From Orientallactaga sibirica (lineage: Eukaryota; Chordata; Mammalia; Rodentia; Dipodidae), in the NCBI GenBank assembly GCA_036365145.1, contig JAEOAD010000026.1, positions 434,001 to 498,000 on the forward strand: a stretch of 64,000 nucleotides of DNA, in the 5' to 3' direction. The notes beneath the pieces are model-generated. The model saw nothing but the letters and a program-made list of their open reading frames with translations. It did no database searches and was not told where the DNA came from. Numbering within the stretch: the stretch's first letter is position 1; each line of letters starts with the position of its first letter. Positions 44,832 to 54,375 of this stretch are shown piece after piece. The position numbers were made by a program, and so were the translations under genes.

Positions 44832-45050
44832 ATAGCTAGATGGCTTAGCGGTTAAGGCACTTGTGTGCAAAGCCAAAGGACCCAGGTTCAATTCCCCAGG
44901 ACCCATGTAAGCCAGATGCACAAGGGGGCGCATGCATATGGAGTTTGTTTGCACTGGCTGGAGGCCCTGGAGCGCCCATTCTCTCTCTCTCTCTGTCTCT
45001 CTCTCTGCCTATTTGTCTCTCTCAAATAAATACATAAAAATTTAAAAAAT
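44832..45050 (+). mobile_element. tRNA-derived SINE (B2/Dip-like)
   Basis: CTGATAGCTA occurs on both sides, its probable target duplication. Confidence 0.9.
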
Positions 45051-45059
45051 AATAATAAG

Positions 45060-45632
45060 CTGATAGCTAACGAAGGATCCAGGGACCTTAGCATGGATTC
45101 ATCCCCATCACGTTCACTTAAACTCTATCTTTGGAACCACTGCAAGTCTGTGGTGAACAGAATTCCCAGGAAGTTGGGACGGCAGTACCAGCGAGGCTTT
45201 GCCCAGAGGAAGGGCACCCTCACAGAGCCGCGCCTTCCTTATTCTTAAAGTTGGAGCTCACATCTGCTCTCCCCCACCCTGCCGTGGATTGCCAATTATT
45301 TCCATCTCCCACTTAAGAAAATTTCAGAACTCCTAAAAATGAAAGTGAAAATGCCACACGTGTGCTCGAGCTCACTGTGAGTCACCACGAGATCATTCTG
45401 GCTGCTTTAAGTCTGCAGTAAGAGATAAAATTAAATGACACGTCCTCAGATGTTGCATGTGGATACACACACCAAAAGATAGATTCCAAGAACCCACTTG
45501 GCTAAACCTATAGTCCCTCAGGAATCAGAGTCTCACTTTAGGATGTCTTTTAGATGGAGGGAGTCGAGTTAGCATAAATGCCATACTCCTCCTGCTGCAC
45601 CTGCCACTGGACAGTCTTTTGTAAATCTAGCA
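45060..45632. other. No recognised exon; region upstream of CMAH
   Basis: Single-copy-looking DNA about 0.5-1 kb upstream of the CMAH start codon. It could hold a non-coding CMAH exon or control DNA, but I cannot point to one. A 45-base SINE scrap follows at 45635-45680. Confidence 0.4.
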
Positions 45633-46056
45633 ATTTTATTTTTATTTTTTAGAGAGAGCAAGAGAGAGAGAATTGGCCCCACGAAAGGGTTAATGTGTTA
45701 GATCGCTGTCTGGCGCAAACATGGCATGAGAAAGGCGGGCTGCTAAGTGGTGAGAAGAGAAGAACTCAGGCAGACAGAGTGCCTTCACCATGTCTGTGTG
45801 CGCGAGCAAGAGGTGTGTCAGGTGCTGCTATGCCCCCTCTCCGGGGCAGGAGGTGCGCACTGACCAGGACGAGCTGGACCTGGGAGGTGACCTGGGAGGC
45901 ACTGGCTGTTGAAAGAAGAGCAAAAGCGTGCAGCGTGGACAAAGCACGCAGGCTCTTGGAACTGAAGATAGGGTCAGGGCGTTTCAAAGAGGTGTGGTAC
46001 AGGGAGGAAGCTATACCAGCGGAAACAGTGAAGCGGGGTGAACATTCTCTCTCCAG

Positions 46057-46152
46057 GCAGGCTCACGAACGCCTCGCACGGTAGCAAGAGTGAGGGGGCC
46101 ACAGAAGAGGAGACAGCTGCAGTTCTTCAGAGACTCCCGGAGCTGGCGGAGG
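46057..46152 (+). other. CMAH: Probable CMAH 5' UTR part of the start-codon exon
   Basis: A pyrimidine-rich acceptor 'cattctctctccag' ends at 46056, so an exon 46057-46160 is likely. The promoter and any further leader exons are not identified. The 130-codon frame at 45695-46084 crosses this acceptor and shows no family. Confidence 0.45.
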
Positions 46153-46160
46153 ATGGACAG
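46153..46160 (+). CDS. CMAH: CMAH coding exon 1: start codon
   Basis: ATG GAC AG at 46153-46160, with A at -3 and G at +4, a strong initiation context. Joined to the next exon it gives MDSLKQTTE. This lines up with the N-termini I recall: MGSIEQTTE (ape), MSSIEQTTE (pig) and MMDRKQTAE (mouse, whose second Met-Asp corresponds to this ATG GAC). The donor is AG/GCAAGT, a GC donor with otherwise ideal consensus, and the intron is only 209 bases. CMAH turns CMP-Neu5Ac into CMP-Neu5Gc in the cytosol. The exon call rests on the phase, the peptide match and the donor. An RNA read across the join would settle it. Confidence 0.7.
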
Positions 46161-46369
46161 GCAAGTGGCCAAGAGCTTAGCCGTCCAGGCAAGAGAAGCA
46201 TGCAGGATGCTTACCTACCTGCACCTAAGGAGAGGGGGAAAGGGCACAGCTGCGGAGTCACCAAGCCTGGGTCTTCGCGAAAAGGGAGGTTTGGGCTGTC
46301 GGTTTGGAATGATCGGTCCTTAAAACCTAACTTCCTTCCTGTCCCTTCCTGCTGCTTGCCTCTCCATAG

Positions 46370-46573
46370 CCTGAAGCAGACAACGGAGATCCTGCTGTGT
46401 CTGTCACCTGCTGAAGTTGCCAACCTCCAAGAAGGAACCAATTTTGTTCGAAATAAGAACACTGGCCAAAACTTTATCTTGTATAAGCAGAAGGATCACT
46501 GGAAGGCGTGCAAAAATGTCTGCAAGCACCAGGGAGGTCTGTTTGTGAGAGATATGGAGGACTTAGACGGAAG
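46370..46573 (+). CDS. CMAH: CMAH coding exon 2 (first half of Rieske site)
   Basis: A long pyrimidine tract and AG at 46368-46369 precede it; the donor GT is at 46574. It encodes residues about 3-71. The peptide has EILLCLSPAEVANL near the start and ACKNVCKHQGGLF with Cys54 and His56 (numbered from the proposed Met), the first pair of Rieske [2Fe-2S] ligands. It ends in DLDGR with the last codon split 2+1. No stop or frameshift occurs. CMAH takes electrons from cytochrome b5 through this cluster. The family match is clear over the whole exon. Confidence 0.95.
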
Positions 46574-46984
46574 GTACCAAGACCCCTTTGCTTGCTCACT
46601 GGTGGTCCTGCGTGTGTCAGATCGGGCAGGAAGTGTGCTCACCTAGCAATTTCAAATGATCCAATCAACAAATGACTTCCTCTAGTAAAGTTTGAAAGTT
46701 TTACGCGTGCTTGTTTGGGACATCTTTCTGCCCTCAAAATTATATATTTCCATCGCTTATTTTCCTCTCTCTAAGAATGCAAATTTAAAGAAATATTCAT
46801 AGCTTGACAATCATAGTTATTAACATTATGTTCAAAGATGCAGCCTTCTAGATGTTTTCTCCCCTAGAGGGATTGGAGAATCAGAGAGAGGGGGGGAGAG
46901 AAGAAAAGAGAGGGAAGGAGAGGAGAAGGAAAGAGAAAGAGGGAGAGAGAGAAGGAAAGAGAGAGGAGGAATTTGTGGCTTTTT
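46574..46984. other. CMAH intron part with purine tract
   Basis: Single-copy-looking to 46880, then a GGAGA/GAAAGA-rich purine tract at about 46882-46970. Confidence 0.7.
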
Positions 46985-47105
46985 GTTTTTGTTTTTGATT
47001 TTTGGAAGAAGGCTCTCATGCTAGCTCAAGCTGGTCTGGAACTCACTATGTAGTCAGCCTTGAACTCATGGCGATCCTCCTGTCTCTGCCTCCCGAGTGC
47101 TGGGG
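46985..47105 (-). mobile_element. B1-type SINE, old
   Basis: Small deletions; in a CMAH intron. Confidence 0.8.
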
Positions 47106-47374
47106 TTAGAATCCTGAGAAGGGGGGAATTTGGGAATGGAGAGGAAGTTTTCCAAACCTTACCGGAAAGCAGATGGAATTTTCTTGGCAGCCGAGCTATG
47201 CTCACAGCATAAAAGTGGCAGAGCCCCAGCTGTCCTTGTCACAAACAGTGGCTTTTCTGATTGTTTTACAGAGGCACCGATGCTTTTGCCAGCCCCTTGT
47301 CCCCATATAGAGCGCCTCTCCGTGACAGCAGCAACACCAGGACAGGGTTGTTTTGCTCTCAAGAATGCCAAAGA

Positions 47375-47680
47375 CGGGTTGGAGAGATGGCTTAGCAGTT
47401 AAGGCGCTTGCCTGCAAAGCCAAAGGACCCAGGTTCGACTCCCCATGACCCACATAAGCCAGATGCACAAGGGAGCACATGCATCTAGAGTTTGTTTGCA
47501 GTAGCTGGAGACCCTGGCATGCTCATTCTCTCTCGCTCTCTACCTGCCTATTTCTGTAGCTCTCTCTCTCTCTCAAATAAAAATTAACATAAAATAAATA
47601 AAGAAATAAAGAAATAAAGAAATAAAGAAATAAAGAAGTAAAGAAATAAAGAAATAAAGAAATAAAGAAATAAAGAAATA

Positions 47681-47722
<42 letters not shown>
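47375..47722 (+). mobile_element. tRNA-derived SINE with (AAATAAAG)n/(GAAA)n tail
   Basis: Body to about 47585; the tail has grown to about 135 bases. ATGCCAAAGA-like sequence precedes it and AAGCCAAAGAGATGG follows. Confidence 0.9.
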
Positions 47723-47723
<1 letters not shown>

Positions 47724-47869
47724 CCAAAGAGATGGTGGTCCTGCTTGGTAGAGCCAGTATTAGCAGTGTACTGATGCTGGGGCCAAGCAAGGCTGGGTAC
47801 TTACTCCCATCCTCAGCCCGTGTCAGTCTATGTGGCTTGAACAAGAATGGGTGGGGACAGAATCTCCCC

Positions 47870-47990
47870 TCAACAAACTCCAGATGCATGTGCCACATTT
47901 TGTATCTGGCTTTACGTGGATAATTGAACCCAAGCCAGCAGTTTTTACAAGCATAAGCTTTTAACCACCACTGAACCACTGTCCAGCCTC
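47870..47990 (-). mobile_element. Partial tRNA-derived SINE
   Basis: The 5' two thirds of the element only, diverged. Confidence 0.75.
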
Positions 47991-48004
47991 CTTGAAATAT
48001 TTTT

Positions 48005-48228
48005 TACATTTTTTTTTTAGATTTAATTTATTTGAGAATCAGAGAGAGAGAGAGGCAGATAGAGAGAATGGGTGTGCCAGGGCCTTCAGCCATTGCACAC
48101 AAACTCCAAATGCATGAGCAACCTTGTGCATCTGGCTTACATGAGTCCTGGGGAATTGAATCTGGGTCCTTTGCCTTCGCAGGCAAACGCCTTAACTGCT
48201 AAGTCATCCCTCCATCCCTTCAGCCCTT
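48005..48228 (-). mobile_element. tRNA-derived SINE (B2/Dip-like)
   Basis: Full length, with an 8-base 'ccttcagccc' echo at its head. Confidence 0.9.
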
Positions 48229-48274
48229 AAATAATTTTTTTTATATGCCTACATTCCTTCCTTGACCCCTTTCA

Positions 48275-48645
48275 CTTTTTTTTGTTTGTTTTTGTTTGTT
48301 TGTTTGTTTGTTTGTTTGTTTTTCCAAGGAAGGGTCTCACTTTAGGTCAGGCTGACCTGGAATTCACTAGGTAGTCTCAAGGTGGCCTTGAATTCATGGC
48401 AATCCTCCTACCTCTGCCTCCCGAGTGCTGTGATTAAAGGCGTGCACCACCACGCCTGGCTCTCCTTTCACGTTTATAAGAATGCCTTTTTTTTTTTTTT
48501 TTTTTTTGAGCTAGGATCTCAATCTAGTTTAGGAAGACGTGCAAAGCACTCTGTGGTTCCAGGCTGGTCTTGAACTCACAGTGCTCTTCCTACCTCAGCC
48601 ACTCAAGTGCTGGGATTAAAGGCGTGCACCACCTGGCCAAGGATG
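48275..48645 (-). mobile_element. Two B1-type SINEs
   Basis: Copies at 48275-48462 (with (GTTT)n tail) and 48487-48640, in the intron before the 92-bp CMAH exon. Confidence 0.85.
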
Positions 48646-49052
48646 CCATTTTTTGTGTAGCTTATGTACAGCGTAGTCTGGAAGAACTCAGAGGTTTGTC
48701 CACGGTCAGCTTGCTCATCTCCATAGTGATCACCCCTCCACGGACCAGCCCCTCCGCTCTCCTCTTTCCAAAGCCTTGCGTGTGACTGACCCTGGCCTCA
48801 TGCTGCTCTGCCGACATAGGAGACTGTGTCTTCTGAACATGGTTGGGTAGTCTCTGCTGGTCCCAAGCACATGCAGGACACAAACGGTAACTTCAACTTA
48901 AAGCCATCAAGGGATGATCGGTCTACGTTTCCTTGGCTATTAGTATGTGTTATGTTAATTCAGTTTCATTGTCACATGATGCAGTCAGCTTCATTCAAGG
49001 CTAGTTTTTATTTTCATCCATTCCGATGGCTAAGGATTCTTTTTTCCTCCAG
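48646..49052. other. CMAH intron, single-copy-looking
   Basis: No repeat recognised; ends in the acceptor tract of exon 3. Confidence 0.6.
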
Positions 49053-49144
49053 GTCTGTTAAATGCACAAAACACAATTGGAAATTAGACGTGAGCTCTAT
49101 GAAGTACATCAACCCTCCAGAAAGCTTCTGTCAAGACGAGCTGG
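49053..49144 (+). CDS. CMAH: CMAH coding exon 3, 92 bp (second half of Rieske site)
   Basis: AG at 49051-49052 after a T-rich tract; donor GT at 49145. It encodes SVKCTKHNWKLDVSSMKY and on to DEL. Cys75 and His78 complete the Rieske CxH...CxxH pattern. Its length is 92 bases, so losing it would shift the frame. The human-inactivating deletion in CMAH is, from the literature as I recall it, of a 92-bp exon at this place. Here it is present and intact. Confidence 0.95.
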
Positions 49145-49401
49145 GTAAATCCTATTTAAAAAAAAAAAAAAAAGATTTTATTTATTTATTTATCTCCTTC
49201 TGCTGGCCAACCTTTAGCAGTCCCCTTCCCTTGCATCTCCTTCCCTGCTGAGTATAAGTGGCCTGAGCTCCCTCAGGTGTCTGCTCGGGTTCAGAGCGCA
49301 GGTGGACTAGACTCCTCCTCTACATCCTTTTCTCATGCCCAGGGAAGTTCTGCCTCACCGGTTCAGCTACTTCCTTACAGTAGCGATTTTGTAGCTAACA
49401 A

Positions 49402-49690
49402 TGCTTTTTAAATTTTTTTAATTATTTTATTTATTTTTAGAGAGAGACACAGAGAGAGACAGACAGAGAGGAAGAGGGAGACAGATAGAGATGGGCATGC
49501 CAGCAGCCTCTCAGCTGCTGTGAACGAAATCCAGACATGTGCGCCCCCTTGTGGTCAAGTGCGGCATTGCGCCCTTGTGTCACTTTGCATCTGGCTAAAC
49601 GTGGGACCTGGAGATTGGAATCGCTGGAGATTGGGGTTCTTAGGCTTAGGAGGCAGGCGCCTTAACTGCTAAGCCATCTCTCCAGCCCAG
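49402..49690 (-). mobile_element. tRNA-derived SINE, long subfamily
   Basis: Contains the 'aagtgcggcattgcgccc' block; CTAACAATGCTTTTT is repeated on both sides (about 49396 and 49690). Confidence 0.95.
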
Positions 49691-50216
49691 CTAACAATGC
49701 TTTTTGAGTTTGGGTTTAATCTCTGAACAGGTGAACAGTTTACCTGGAGGTACAACCACACATTATGTCCAACGTTTTTTTTTGTTGTTGTTGTTTTGTT
49801 TTGTTTTTAATAAAAACCAGTCTTTTTTTATCTGCTTTTGATACCAAGATTCAGTCTCTTCCCAGCATTCTGCTCTCATCACATGCCCAGGTCCACCTAC
49901 CCTCTCTTCCTAGGTCCTCTGAGCACTGACAGGAAGGAGCCTAGATGTGGGTTGCCGTGCATCTCCTTATTCAGCTTCAAATTTGCATGTTCTTGTGTTG
50001 ACACATCATGAATAGACTGAGGCAGGAGAGCTACAAGATTCTAGCAGCGTTGGAAAGGTTGCCTTGCTCAGCAGCAGCCGTTCAAGTGCCGTTTTAATCC
50101 GACATGTTAGCTGCTGTCAGAGACAAACCAGTCTCAGAGGCTGAGCCCAACGCAAGATTATTTCCTCGTTGCCTCACAGCCAAGGAGAAGGAAACACGAG
50201 TTACTGTAGTGTTGTG

Positions 50217-50251
<35 letters not shown>

Positions 50252-50589
50252 AGCACGCGCGTGCACGTGCACGCTGGTCTCTGCTCCAAGCAGTCTTTGC
50301 ATTGCTACCACCTTCTAGGAGTAAGACGCAGTGGAAAAGTGACTGGATTTGTCACACAGATGCCGCCATTGATCCTGACAGTGGCAGTGTTAGTGACACA
50401 GACGCTCACGTGAGCAAAGAGCAGGCGGTGGAGCAAAACAGGGTGGACACCGTGTCAAGAGGAGTGGCTGCTTAAAGTATTAGAGAGACGGGAACATAGC
50501 GGGGTGGGGGCTGGTTAGGAGAGGCAGAGGTCCAGGAAGGGTTATCTCTCTACCTCAGCTTCCTGAGTGAGCACTCCTGGCTTCCTCCA
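49691..50589. other. CMAH intron; (TG)n and unrecognised DNA
   Basis: A (TG)15-like tract lies at 50210-50249. Nothing else recognised. Confidence 0.6.
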
Positions 50590-50790
50590 AATGCCTTTTG
50601 AGATATTTTTGGCTATTTATGTGAGAGAGAATGTGTAGGTATGCCAAGGCCTTGTGCTGCTGCAAACAAACTCCATATGAATGTGCCACATTGTGCATCT
50701 GGCTTTATGTAGGTCCTGGGGAATCAAACCTAGGACAGCAGGCTTTATAAGCAAGCATCTTTAACTACTGGCCATCTCCCTTGTCTCTCC
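50590..50790 (-). mobile_element. tRNA-derived SINE, diverged
   Basis: Full length, old. Confidence 0.85.
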
Positions 50791-50817
50791 CAGATGGCTT
50801 AAAAAAATTTTTTTTTA

Positions 50818-50970
50818 GCAGGGCATGGTGGCTCACGCCTTTAATCCCAGCACTCAGGAGGCAGAGGTAGGAGGATCGCCATGAGTTCGAGGCCACCTGA
50901 GAATACAGAGTGAATTCCAGGTTAGCCTGGGCTAGAGTGAGACCCTACCTCGAAAAACCAAAAAAAAAAA
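50818..50970 (+). mobile_element. B1-type SINE
   Basis: Near consensus. Confidence 0.95.
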
Positions 50971-50996
50971 AAATTTTTTTTTTAAAATATTTATTT

Positions 50997-51240
50997 GGGG
51001 CTGGAGAGATGGCTTAGCAGTTAAACGCTTGCCTGTGAAGCCTAAGGCCCCCGGTTCGAGGCTCGATTCCCCAGGACCCACATAAACCAGATGCAACATG
51101 GTGGCGCATGCATCTGGAGTTCGTTTGCAGTGGCTGGAGGCGCTGGTGCACCCATTCTCTCCCTCTCTTTCCCTCTCTCTCCCTCTCTGCCTCTTTGTCT
51201 GTCTGTTGCTCTCAAATAAATAAATTAAAATAAACAACAA
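50997..51240 (+). mobile_element. tRNA-derived SINE (B2/Dip-like)
   Basis: B-box region partly duplicated ('cggttcgaggctcgattcc'). Confidence 0.95.
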
Positions 51241-51431
51241 AAAAAGTTTACTTTCAGTCCAGTGTTACCAACGCTGAAAGAATTTCACACCACACATCCC
51301 AAGAAGGAGGAGGGTGGGGAGGTGTCCATCCACCCACGGGCAATTGTCATCAGCTATGACCGTTTGGTTTCATCGTCATCCTAAAAATAACACACGACTA
51401 GAAATCAAAACGTAGGAAGAAAATAGAAGAC

Positions 51432-51498
51432 TCGGACCACTTTGTGCCTCTGGCTTTCTGTGGGTACCAGGAAACTGAACCGAGCCATCTCCCCAGCG
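51432..51498 (-). mobile_element. tRNA-derived SINE scrap with internal deletion
   Basis: The middle 'cctgggtccttaggctttgc' part is missing. Confidence 0.7.
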
Positions 51499-51499
51499 T

Positions 51500-52045
51500 G
51501 AATTTCACCTGTTTAAAATATGCAACTTAACCCTCTCCGTTATGTTCCTCTGCTCTCTACCATTACTGGACTCCAAAGCATCCCCCCGCCAAAAAAGTCG
51601 CTCCTCGCCCCCCCTTTTCTCCTCAAGCCCTGTCGACCCCTGAACCACTCTCAGTCTTTATGGATTGTTCTTTTCTGCATCGATCGATATTGCTGTGATA
51701 TACCACGTAGCCTTTCCTGTCTGGTTTCTTTCACTTAGTATAATGTTTTTGAGTTTCATTCAGCCTGTATCGTTCTTCATTCCATTTATAATACATATTT
51801 GTTTATTTGATAGAGAGGGAGAGAGAGAGAGAGAGTGTGTGTGTGAGACGATGGGCGTGCCAGGTCCTCCAGCCACTGCAAACAAACTCCAGCTGCATGC
51901 GCCACCATGTGCACCTGGCTTACATGGGTCCTGGGGAATCAAACCTGGGTCATTAGGTTTCGCAGGCAAGTGCCTTAACCACTGAGCCATCTTTCCAGTC
52001 CTATTTCATTTCTTTAAATGGCTGAAATAATATACTTCATATTGT
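51500..52045 (-). mobile_element. Ancient L1 3' region (L1M type), interrupted
   Basis: 'ctttcacttagtataatgtt' and its context match the old L1 3' end. A tRNA-SINE sits inside at about 51795-52002. Confidence 0.65.
51795..52002 (-). mobile_element. tRNA-derived SINE inside ancient L1
   Basis: Full length, with a short (GT)n at 51836-51845. Confidence 0.9.
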
Positions 52046-52049
52046 AAAT

Positions 52050-52155
52050 CTAAGACTCAGAGGTTGAGATAGGAGAATTGCAGCCAGTTTGAGGCAAGCC
52101 CAGGCTACATCGTGAGCACCAGGCCAGCCAGGGCTCACAAGACCCTGAGCCACAG
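52050..52155 (+). mobile_element. Old B1-like relic
   Basis: 'actcagaggttgagatagga' and 'caagcccaggctacatcgtg' are diverged B1 phrases. Confidence 0.55.
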
Positions 52156-52299
52156 AGCTAGCATTGGAAGCTGGGCTGGCACACCCCATCACCTTCACCC
52201 TGAGTGCCTGGCACAGGCTTTTTGTACAAGACAGGCAAGACCCTGTGTCAAAGGAAGCAGACAAAACACCTTATGCACAGGTATGTAGACTTTTCTTTT

Positions 52300-52462
52300 T
52301 TTAATTTAATTTTTTTTGGTTTTGCAAGGTAGGGTCTCACTCTGGTCCAGGCTGACCTGGAATTAATTATGTAGTCTCAGGGTGGCCTCGAACTCTCGGC
52401 GATCATCCTACCTCTGCCTCCCGAGTGCTGGGTTTAAAGGCGTGCACCACCACGCCCGGCAA
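52300..52462 (-). mobile_element. B1-type SINE
   Basis: GTRTGTAGACTTT is repeated at about 52283 and 52467; lies about 120 bases before CMAH exon 4. Confidence 0.95.
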
Positions 52463-52582
52463 AGGTGTGTAGACTTTCAATTTGACTTTCCTTTGACTTT
52501 TTGACAGTCTCTGTTCTCGGACTACGTGTTTCTCTGTCAGTTACCACTTTTCACGACTAACCCAGATCCCCTTTGGTCCTAG

Positions 52583-52692
52583 TCATTGAAATGGATGAGG
52601 AGAACCGACTTCTGCTTCTAGAGCTGAACCCTCCTAACCCCTGGGACTCAGAGTCCAGGACTCCTGAAGATTTGGCTTTTGGGGAAGTACAG
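52583..52692 (+). CDS. CMAH: CMAH coding exon 4
   Basis: AG at 52581-52582, donor GTAAGG at 52693. It encodes VIEMDEENRLLLLELNPPNP through LAFGEVQ, the segment that links the Rieske domain to the metallo-hydrolase-like part. The first codon is split 1+2 with exon 3, and the exon ends in phase 0. No break is seen. Confidence 0.95.
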
Positions 52693-52793
52693 GTAAGGGA
52701 GCATTCAAATTCTAACAGCCTTTACAACAAACCATGATGTCACTTACACATGTGTTTGCATATATTCACATACACATAAAAATAATACAAAGT

Positions 52794-52950
52794 GAGCTGG
52801 CAGTGATTGTGCATGTTTTTAATCCCAGCACTTGGGAGGCCAAGGTAGGAGGATCACCGTGAGTTTGAGGCCAGCCTGAGACTACATAGTGAATTCCAGG
52901 TCAGCCTGGGCCAGAGTGAGACCCTACCTCAAAAAAACCAAAGAAAACTT
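52794..52950 (+). mobile_element. B1-type SINE
   Basis: Full length. Confidence 0.9.
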
Positions 52951-53044
52951 TTAAATAATATAAAGTTTTAGTGGGGATTCTAACATAGAATCACACAAAA
53001 CTCTTAGAGGAAGCTCCCAAATTATTCTTTTTTAAAAATAATTT

Positions 53045-53500
53045 ATTTTCTTTAAAAATTTTTTAAAAGATTTATTTTTACTTATTTATTAGAGACAGAG
53101 AGAGAGGGAGAAAGAGACACAGAGAGAAAGTGAGAATGGGCACACCAAGGCCTCTAGACCTTGCAAACGAACTCCAGATGCTTGTGCCACCACATGCATC
53201 TGGCTTACATGGGACCTGGAGAATCAAACCGGGGTCCTTAGGCTTTGCAGGCATGCACCTTAACCACTGAGCCATCTCTTCAGCCCTAAATTTTATTTAT
53301 TTATTTATTTGAGAGAGCGAGAGAGAAGGGGGGTGAGAGAGAAAGAATGGGCACGCCAGGGCCTCCAGCCACTGCAAATGAACTCCAGACACATGCGCCA
53401 CCATGTGCATCTGGCTTTACGTAGGTTCTGGGGAATCGAACCTGGGTCCTTAGGCTTTACAGGTAAGAGCCTTAACCACTAAGCCATCTCTTCAGCCCTC
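53045..53500 (-). mobile_element. Two consecutive tRNA-derived SINEs
   Basis: Copies at about 53045-53286 and 53288-53498. CAAATTA[T/C]TCTT flanks the pair, so one landed in the other's tail. Confidence 0.9.
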
Positions 53501-53768
53501 AAATTACTCTTAATACTCAATCACTGTCAGATAGGATGAAGTATTAGTCTGTATATTGATGCTGCAACAAAGCACCCAAGCCTGCCCATCTCTGGCGAGG
53601 GCTTCACGGCGGATGGGATCACAGCGGCAGGAGTGTGCAACGGATGTGTTGAGGGCCCTCGTTCTTTCCTCACAGATGTCATCTCCCATTCACGCCCGGG
53701 GTGGCCTCCAAGCAGATAACCTTCATTGTTGCTTACCAGGAAGTAGACTCTTAACTCTCCCCTCACAG

Positions 53769-53959
53769 ATAACATACCTCACTCACGCCTGCATGGACCT
53801 CAAGCTGGGAGACAAGAGGATGGTATTTGACCCTTGGTTAACTGGACCTGCTTTTGCACGAGGATGGTGGCTGCTCCATGAACCTCCATGTGACTGGCTG
53901 GAGAGGCTGTGCAGGGCAGACCTCATTTACATCAGTCACATGCACTCAGACCACCTGAG
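53769..53959 (+). CDS. CMAH: CMAH coding exon 5 (metal-binding HxHxDH motif)
   Basis: AG at 53767-53768 after 'ctctcccctcac', donor GTAATG at 53960. It encodes ITYLTHACMDLKLGDKRM, then a GWWLLHEPP stretch and ends ISHMHSDHL plus two bases of the next codon. HxHxDH (residues 195-200) is the metallo-beta-lactamase-type motif of the family. With the earlier exons 201 full codons are covered, roughly the first third of the 570-590 residue enzyme. The next exon (expected to start YPTL) was not found before the window end. Confidence 0.95.
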
Positions 53960-54062
53960 GTAATGAACCCCAGAGCCCTGAGCCCAACTCCCACTGTACC
54001 TGAAAGAAAGGCACCAGAGGAGGGCTTTGTTCATCGCTGTGTCATGGTGTTGTTTTATTTAT

Positions 54063-54225
54063 TTATTTTTTTTTATTTGTTTGTTTTTCCAGGTAGGGTT
54101 TCACTCTAGCCCAGGCTGACCTGGAATTCACTATGGAGTCTCAGGGTGGCCTTGAACTCACAGCGATCCTCCTACCTCTGCCTCCCGAGTGCTGGGGTGA
54201 AAGGCGTGCGCCCCCACGCGCGGCT
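54063..54225 (-). mobile_element. B1-type SINE
   Basis: Near consensus. Confidence 0.95.
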
Positions 54226-54229
54226 TGTC

Positions 54230-54375
54230 GTGTTGTTTTTGAGATGGGAATCTCATGTAGCCCAGGCTGGCCTGGGACTCCATATGTCATGGAGGATGAA
54301 CTTGAAGTCCTGAGTCTTCTACGTTCACCTCCAAGTGCTAAGCTTGTGAGAACACCTCCACACCTAGCTGATAAG
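54230..54375 (-). mobile_element. Old B1-like SINE crossing the duplication edge
   Basis: Its 3' part (from 54294) is repeated at 55933; the 5' part is not. Confidence 0.6.

Noticed and set aside
45695..46084. 130-codon frame just upstream of CMAH exon 1
   Set aside because: No homology recognised, and it crosses a likely splice acceptor at 46056; more likely leader or intron.
46038..46369. Extending CMAH exon 2 upstream in frame to an earlier ATG
   Set aside because: The stretch before 46370 is a typical pyrimidine tract plus AG, and the read-through peptide does not match CMAH. The ATG at 46153 with a GC donor fits better.
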